In this document: piece by piece, positions 59,235 through 64,000 of the stretch | How positions within the stretch are numbered: position 1 is the stretch's first letter | How the letters are laid out: the number at the start of each line of letters is the position of its first letter | Assembly: GCF_003815875.1 (NCBI RefSeq) | Contig: NZ_CP033924.1 | Span: 1,736,001-1,800,000 of the forward strand | DNA: 64,000 nucleotides | Reading direction: 5' to 3' | From: Chryseobacterium lactis | GTDB lineage: Bacteria; Bacteroidota; Bacteroidia; Flavobacteriales; Weeksellaceae | Notes under the pieces: model-generated | What the model saw: the letters and a program-made list of their open reading frames with translations, nothing else | Databases searched by the model: none | What the model was told of the DNA's origin: nothing | Program-made: the position numbers and the translations under genes

Positions 59235-59657
59235 TTATAACGGGGAATCGGTTTTTACTTTCACTGGAGATTTAATATGAATGATACTTCCAATAAATAG
59301 AGAAAAACAGCTTGCTATCCATAAGAAATATCCCGGTCCGTAACCGGTTATCGGATATTTATGCCCGGCTTCATTCACTGTAATTTCTGCAACGGATAAA
59401 TAACAAAAAGTTAAACAGACTGCTATAAGACTTATGACGGCAGATATTTTGGGCTGTTTAAGTAAGAAGAAAAAGGCCGCAATAAATAGGAGAGGATTGG
59501 CCATCCATGCAATTCCTCCACCGGACATTTCCGCCCATCCCAAAAGAAAACAGGCCAGGCCACTCATTTCATGATCTTTTGCAAATACAGCAGTGAAAGG
59601 AAGCGAAATGATAAAGAGAAAGAGACTGACAAGCAGGATAATATTTGATTTTTTCAT
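59235..59657 (-). CDS. Hypothetical four-helix membrane protein
   Basis: A 140-residue protein with about four transmembrane helices and a short charged C-terminus. The first loop has the phrase CFLLGWAEMSGGGIAWMANPLLF. It lies between rmuC (11 bp gap) and the LytTR regulator (27 bp gap) on the same strand, so these three could be one transcript. I do not recognise the family and see no catalytic motif. Confidence 0.65.
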   Translation of the reverse strand: MKKSNIILLVSLFLFIISLPFTAVFAKDHEMSGLACFLLGWAEMSGGGIAWMANPLLFIAAFFFLLKQPKISAVISLIAVCLTFCYLSVAEITVNEAGHKYPITGYGPGYFLWIASCFSLFIGSIIHIKSPVKVKTDSPL

Positions 59658-59668
59658 GGTTTTGTTTT

Positions 59669-61162
59669 TTATTCGATCATAGTATTATTGTCAATAAGAC
59701 TTTGTGGCAGGTCTTTTTTATTTTTTATTCCGAGGGATTTTAATTTTTGAGTCTGAATGACCAGGTTATCATTTCCGGTGTACAATTGTTTATAGGCATC
59801 GTTATACACATTTTTAGCCTGATCGAGATTCCTTCCCACTTTTTCCAGGTTATCAACAAAACCTACAAATTTATCATAGAGCTTAGCTCCTCGCTCAGCA
59901 ATTTCCATAGAATTTCTGTTTTGATATTCTCGTTTCCACAGATCTGCAATTAACTTGAGAGAAGTAATCAGGTTACTAGGATTGAGTAATAAGATTCTTC
60001 TTTCATATGCGTAGTTCCAAAGGTTTTGGTCTGCTTGCATTGCCGCGATATAAGCCGGTTCACTCGGGATAAACATCATCACAAAGTCCAGTGATTTTCC
60101 GTAATCATCATAGGCTTTCTGGCTAAGTTGTGTAATGTGGTTTTTGATCGAACCAAGATGTTGATTCAACTTCATAAGATAAACATCCTGATCTGTTTCA
60201 TCTACCAATTCTGTAAATGCCGTAAGAGAAACCTTGGAATCAATAATGACATTTCTTTCATCGGGATATTTTATAACAGCATCGGGGCGCATTTTCTTAC
60301 CTGAAAATTCAGAAAATAGTGCATTGTTGTCTTCGTCGCGTAATTCATGTTCCAGAAAATATTCTCTTCCCTTCACCAGTCCGGATTTTTCCAGGATACT
60401 TTCGAGAATCATTTCTCCCCAATTTCCCTGGGTCTTGCTTTCTCCCTTCAAAGCTCGGGTCAGTTTTTTAGCATCTTCTGAAATCTGTTGATTCAGTTCT
60501 GCAAGTTCTTTTACTTTTTCAGCCAGTGAGAAACGTTCTTTATTTTCTTTTTCGTAGGCTTCATTGACTTTATTTTTTAAATCTGCAATTTTTTCCTGAA
60601 AGGGCTCAAGGATATTTTTTAAATTATTTTGATTTAAAGTGGTAAACTTTTCTGTCTTTTCCTCTAAAATCTTATTAGCCAGGTTCTCAAATTGTAACTT
60701 TGATTCTTCCTGAATTTTGATAATTTCCTCTTTCTGGGTGTCAAGAGATTTTTGGAGGCTTTCATTTCTGGCTAAAAGGTCAGCGTTTTTAGCAAAAATA
60801 TTCTGCTTCTCGATCGTCAGTGCTTCTATTTGGGAAGACTGCTTAAGATTAAGCTGCCTTTGCTCCTGGAATTGAGAGCTAAGAGATGAATGTTCTGCAG
60901 ATATTTTGGCAAATTCGTTTTTAATATCATTCAGTAAATCCTGCTGCTGAAGATTTAATTCTTTTTCGGTACTGATGTTTTGCTGAAGTTCCCGGATTTT
61001 TAAATTGGTATTTTCAAGGTCAGAATTATTTCTGATAAATGAGGTGTTCAATTCATCATAAGAGCTCCGTGAAACCATTGATGATTTCAAGGCAAAATAT
61101 AAAATAACGGCTCCCAGAATTCCGCCGGCCATACATCCAATAAGTAAATAGGTCATCTCCAT
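59669..61162 (-). CDS. rmuC: DNA recombination protein RmuC
   Basis: A 497-residue protein with one N-terminal membrane helix (about 4-22) and a long coiled coil (about 35-190) followed by the RmuC core. Core landmarks are QGNWGEMILESILEKSGL, RPDAVIKYPDERNVIIDSKVSLTAF, VMMFIPSEPAYIAA and LLNPSNLITSLKLIADLWK. The IDSK stretch lies in a restriction-endonuclease-like fold. RmuC limits recombination between inverted repeats. The start at 61162 gives the membrane anchor directly. Confidence 0.92.
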   Translation of the reverse strand: MEMTYLLIGCMAGGILGAVILYFALKSSMVSRSSYDELNTSFIRNNSDLENTNLKIRELQQNISTEKELNLQQQDLLNDIKNEFAKISAEHSSLSSQFQEQRQLNLKQSSQIEALTIEKQNIFAKNADLLARNESLQKSLDTQKEEIIKIQEESKLQFENLANKILEEKTEKFTTLNQNNLKNILEPFQEKIADLKNKVNEAYEKENKERFSLAEKVKELAELNQQISEDAKKLTRALKGESKTQGNWGEMILESILEKSGLVKGREYFLEHELRDEDNNALFSEFSGKKMRPDAVIKYPDERNVIIDSKVSLTAFTELVDETDQDVYLMKLNQHLGSIKNHITQLSQKAYDDYGKSLDFVMMFIPSEPAYIAAMQADQNLWNYAYERRILLLNPSNLITSLKLIADLWKREYQNRNSMEIAERGAKLYDKFVGFVDNLEKVGRNLDQAKNVYNDAYKQLYTGNDNLVIQTQKLKSLGIKNKKDLPQSLIDNNTMIE

Positions 61163-61177
61163 TTTTCAAAATTATGA

Positions 61178-61213
61178 AAAAAGGTTGGAAGCTGGAGGGC
61201 AGAATCGGGAAGT
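61178..61213. repeat. Possible degenerate GGTTGGAAGCTGGAGG repeat
   Basis: The intergenic stretch with GGTTGGAAGCTGGAGGGCAG and GGGAAGTTATT resembles other small dispersed repeats I have seen in flavobacterial genomes. Only one copy is in this window, so the call is weak. Confidence 0.3.
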
Positions 61214-61326
61214 TATTGGTGTTGAATATCCGAAGTCCATTTTTTAATCCAAAAACCTTTGGCTGCTAGCTTCTGCAATCCTTTCTGAATAAGATTGCCT
61301 ATATTTATGGGAAATTTCAGAAGCAT

Positions 61327-62001
61327 ATGAATATTTTGTTGGTAGAAGATGATCAGAGAATTAGTAACTTCCTGATAAAAGGGCTTTCCGAGGAAGGGTA
61401 TAATATGACTCTTGCTGATTCGGGCGAAAAGGCACGGGAACTGCTTCATACCTATGATTTTGATATTATACTAATGGATATTATGCTTCCGGGACTGGAT
61501 GGCATGCAGCTTACGCAAATTATTAGATTTAAAGGAAATTATACTCCGATTTTAGTGTTAAGTGCATTAAATAGTCCAGATGATAAAATTAAAATGCTTG
61601 ATCTGGGAGCTGATGATTATTTATCCAAACCTTTCCATTTTGAGGAATTGATTTCCAGAATTAAGGCCTTGACAAGGCGAAACAAACTCAGCTATCAGAA
61701 AGAAGATCAATTGCTGTCTTGTGGAAATATTGTCATTGATACAGATCTTCATAAGGTAACACAGAACGAAAAGGACATTGAGTTTTCTCCCACAGAATAT
61801 AAGCTTTTTACCTTCCTGATGGAAAATAAAAACAAAGTGCTGAGCAGAACTCAGATTTTGCATAAGGTATGGGGAATTGATTTTGATAATACAACTAATC
61901 TCGTGGATGTGTACATATCTTATGTTCGTAATAAGATTGACGAAACGGATCAGAAAATTATTCATACCGTAAAAGGAACCGGATATTTAATCAAAGACTG
62001 A
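61327..62001 (+). CDS. OmpR-family response regulator
   Basis: A 224-residue regulator. The receiver domain has the acidic pair D8-D9, the phospho-acceptor D51 in LMDIMLPGLDG, S79 and K101 in LSKPF. The winged-helix effector domain follows (FSPTEYKLFTFLMENKNKVLSR, LVDVYISYVRNKID, IHTVKGTGYLIK), typical of the PhoB/OmpR group, CusR-like in style. It ends 2 bp before the histidine kinase gene. The TolC-type gene just downstream suggests it controls an efflux system, perhaps for metals. Confidence 0.94.
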   Translation: MNILLVEDDQRISNFLIKGLSEEGYNMTLADSGEKARELLHTYDFDIILMDIMLPGLDGMQLTQIIRFKGNYTPILVLSALNSPDDKIKMLDLGADDYLSKPFHFEELISRIKALTRRNKLSYQKEDQLLSCGNIVIDTDLHKVTQNEKDIEFSPTEYKLFTFLMENKNKVLSRTQILHKVWGIDFDNTTNLVDVYISYVRNKIDETDQKIIHTVKGTGYLIKD

Positions 62002-62003
62002 AA

Positions 62004-63365
62004 ATGACCCTTAGAAACAGGTTTACTCTTATTTCAAGCCTTTCATTTGGCATTGTTTCTATCATCACATTTGCGGTGATATTTTTTGCATACTATGACA
62101 GTACGAAAATTTTCTATTTTGAAAAACTGAGAAATACCGCACTTATTTCTGCCATTTATTACCTGGAAAAGGACGAGCTTCCCAAAGACAGACATGCACA
62201 GATCAAGAAGGAATATAAGCATTTGATTCAAAATAATCGGGTTGCGGTCTATAATCAGAATAATGAAGTAACCTTCGGGCAAAATCTGAATGATCATAAC
62301 ATTAAGCTTTCCCATTTGAAAAGAGTTAGGACAGACAAATGGATGGAGTTTATGTCAGGTGATCAATTCTATTACGGGATTTTTTATCCGGACAATCAGG
62401 GAGATTTTGTGGTGTTTGTAAAGTCGCCCAACGATTCGTTTCAGTCTCAGATATGGAGGCTTTCCATTATTATGCTTTCGGTTCTTTTGCTGGGATTGGT
62501 AGCTATTTATTTTTTAAGCCGTTATCTTTCCAAGGTTGTATATAAACCTATTTCCAATGTGGTAGAGCGCATCAATAAAGTAGATTACAATAATATTTCT
62601 ACTGCCATTACTTCCACCAATACCAATGATGAAGTTGAAGACCTTATTAAATCTTATAATAAACTTCTGGGCAGAATTTCTGAAAATGTATTGTTGCAGC
62701 AGAACTTTATCAATTATGTTTCTCATGAATTTAAAACCCCTCTGGCTGCGATCTCCGGTAATCTTGAAGTATTCGCTCAAAGAGACAGAACTCCTGAGGA
62801 GTATAAAAAGGTGGCGCAAGAATCACTGGAGAATGTTTATGAGATTGAAAATATCCTCAACAACCTGTTGCTGATGTCAGGAATGACTAAGCTTGAGAGG
62901 TCTCATAAACAGGTAAGAATAGATGAACTGATCTGGAAGATTTATGAAAAGCTTGAATTGAAAGCCAAAGAACATCAGTCTTCTATTAAAATACAACTTG
63001 AAGTCACAAAACCTGCTTTATTAGAATTCGCCGGAAATGAAACGTTATTGTATCTGGCATTATATAATATTGTAGAAAATGCCATTAAGTATTCTCACAA
63101 CCATCCTGTGGTAATTATTTTATCTGAAAAAGATCATCAGTTGAATATTGAAGTAAGGGATCAGGGTAGAGGAATTCCTGCTGATGATCTTGCGAAAATT
63201 ACCGACACGTTCTACAGGGGAACCAATGTAAATGCTACGAAAGGAAGTGGAATCGGTTTGTCACTATCGAAAAGTATTTTTGACCATCACAATATGATCA
63301 TGAAGATTGATTCTAAAGTAAATGTGGGTACAAGTGTCCAACTTGTGTTTCCTTCCACTCCCTAA
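62004..63365 (+). CDS. Sensor histidine kinase with HAMP domain
   Basis: A 453-residue membrane kinase. It has a first helix (about 12-30), an outer sensor domain (about 31-150), a second helix (about 154-172) and HAMP. The H-box is FINYVSHEFKTPLAAISGN with the phosphorylated H241. The ATPase domain has NIVENAIKYSHN, DQGRGIPADD and GSGIGLSLSK. It sits 2 bp after the response regulator and presumably phosphorylates it. Signal unknown; the location before a TolC gene is like metal-sensing CusS/CzcS systems. Confidence 0.94.
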   Translation: MTLRNRFTLISSLSFGIVSIITFAVIFFAYYDSTKIFYFEKLRNTALISAIYYLEKDELPKDRHAQIKKEYKHLIQNNRVAVYNQNNEVTFGQNLNDHNIKLSHLKRVRTDKWMEFMSGDQFYYGIFYPDNQGDFVVFVKSPNDSFQSQIWRLSIIMLSVLLLGLVAIYFLSRYLSKVVYKPISNVVERINKVDYNNISTAITSTNTNDEVEDLIKSYNKLLGRISENVLLQQNFINYVSHEFKTPLAAISGNLEVFAQRDRTPEEYKKVAQESLENVYEIENILNNLLLMSGMTKLERSHKQVRIDELIWKIYEKLELKAKEHQSSIKIQLEVTKPALLEFAGNETLLYLALYNIVENAIKYSHNHPVVIILSEKDHQLNIEVRDQGRGIPADDLAKITDTFYRGTNVNATKGSGIGLSLSKSIFDHHNMIMKIDSKVNVGTSVQLVFPSTP

Positions 63366-63491
63366 ACACCCGCGCAGTTTTCATAGTTTTATGGGTGGTA
63401 TTTGTGAAAGTATCTGTGTCATTTGTGTTTTTAATAACCATTCTAATCAAACTCTAATGTTGGACTAATTGAATTTTAATTCTATTCAAAA

Positions 63492-63520
63492 TTGGGCTTA
63501 ATATTAGAAAAATAGCTTTG
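63492..63520 (+). promoter_or_regulatory. Promoter of the TolC-type gene (TTG-N18-TAGCTTTG)
   Basis: A TTG at 63492 and the -7 box TAGCTTTG at 63513-63520 are 18 bp apart. The leader to the TTG start at 63540 is about 13 bases. It gives the efflux gene a promoter separate from the two-component system. Confidence 0.6.
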
Positions 63521-63539
63521 TGGTCTTAAATAACAGACC

Positions 63540-64000
63540 TTGAAGAAAATCATATTTACCTTATTTTATATTCACTGTTTCAGTTTTTTTTCGGCACAAA
63601 TTTCAGATACTGTAAAAGTAAGCCGGAAGGAAGCTGAAGCGGTATTTCTTGCTAAAAACCTGGATATTATTGCTCAGAAATTAGAAATTTCTCAGGCCGA
63701 AGCAAGGGCTCTTCAGGCCAAATACTGGCCCAATCCTAAATTAAGCATCAGTGAAGTCAACCTATGGAGAACCTATGATATTGAAGAACAGCCTGCATTG
63801 ATCGGAAATTGGGGAAAGAATACTCAGATTTCTGCGGAGATCGAGCAGGTGATTCAGACTGCCGGCAAAAGACGAAAGAATATTGAACTCCAGAAAATCG
63901 AAGTAGAAGGAGAGAAATATGAATTACAGGAAGTGCTGCGTGAGCTTAAGAAAACCTTGCGGAATACAATCACCGAAATCTTATACAATCAGGAACAGCA
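63540..64000 (+). CDS. TolC-family outer-membrane efflux protein (partial, runs off the window)
   Basis: The frame starts at TTG (63540), giving a signal peptide MKKIIFTLFYIHCFSFFSAQ, and stays open to the window end (about 153 residues). The mature start has VSRKEAEAVFLAKNLDIIAQK, ARALQAKYWPNPKLSISEV and IEQVIQTAGKRRKNIELQK, the pattern of CzcC/CusC-type TolC proteins. It would form the outer-membrane duct of an efflux pump, whose other genes presumably lie beyond the window. Nothing after residue 153 can be judged. Confidence 0.85.
   Translation, partial: MKKIIFTLFYIHCFSFFSAQISDTVKVSRKEAEAVFLAKNLDIIAQKLEISQAEARALQAKYWPNPKLSISEVNLWRTYDIEEQPALIGNWGKNTQISAEIEQVIQTAGKRRKNIELQKIEVEGEKYELQEVLRELKKTLRNTITEILYNQEQ

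Overview
The window is chromosomal DNA from a low-GC Bacteroidota, most probably a Chryseobacterium-like member of the Flavobacteriia. The basis is the many signal peptides ending in AQ or SQ, type IX secretion (T9SS) sorting tails, lipoproteins with TonB receptors, TAnnTTTG promoter boxes, a RmuC/LptD/TrhO/S20 background, and short AAGAATCTC-type interspersed repeats. The genus call is inference from gene style, not a search.

Layout. 1-10.7 kb (minus strand): a polymorphic-toxin locus. A T9SS-tailed small protein and a coiled-coil secreted protein lead a 2163-residue SpvB/FG-GAP/RHS protein with an HETGH C-terminal toxin. It is followed by two coupled immunity-like genes, a decayed RHS core, a third immunity-like gene, and a detached RHS core plus alternative toxin tip that is almost identical in its core but frameshifted. 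11-21.7 kb (plus): heavy-metal export, with a small DUF6660-like protein, a CusA-type RND pump fused to a TolC domain, its CusB-type adaptor, a bestrophin, a CDF exporter, a Fur-family regulator and a P1B-type ATPase. The RND pump and the ATPase share a 15-bp dyad placed identically relative to their -7 boxes. 22-30 kb (plus): copper handling, with two paralogous small Cys-motif proteins, a YHS lipoprotein, a SCO protein, an exported Fe/Mn superoxide dismutase, then a lipoprotein, an OprC-like TonB receptor, MbnP and MbnH. 30-37 kb (plus): a cobalamin riboswitch controlling BtuB, a BtuG-like propeller lipoprotein, a second surface lipoprotein and a T9SS-secreted DUF5074-like propeller.

37-44.3 kb: a secreted protein with a glutamine-amidotransferase-like fold, then four tandem minus-strand paralogs sharing a CLGC/NPQNA N-terminal module, two short and two with a large inserted domain. 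44.4-64 kb: mostly housekeeping genes. These are three tRNA-Glu(UUC) around rpsT, a cell-wall amidase, LptD, RidA, an HtrA protease, TrhO with an extra C-terminal barrel, 5-formyl-THF cyclo-ligase, lipoproteins and membrane proteins, a SpoU-type methyltransferase, a CPBP protease, a LytTR regulator and RmuC. The window ends in a two-component system next to a TolC-type gene that runs off the edge.

The most rewarding places to look are the toxin-tip array (1-9.3 kb), the shared metal operator (11487-11501 and 19626-19640), the copper acquisition operon (25.0-29.9 kb) and the CLGC paralog array (39.0-44.3 kb). No CRISPR array, rRNA operon, transposase or prophage was seen.
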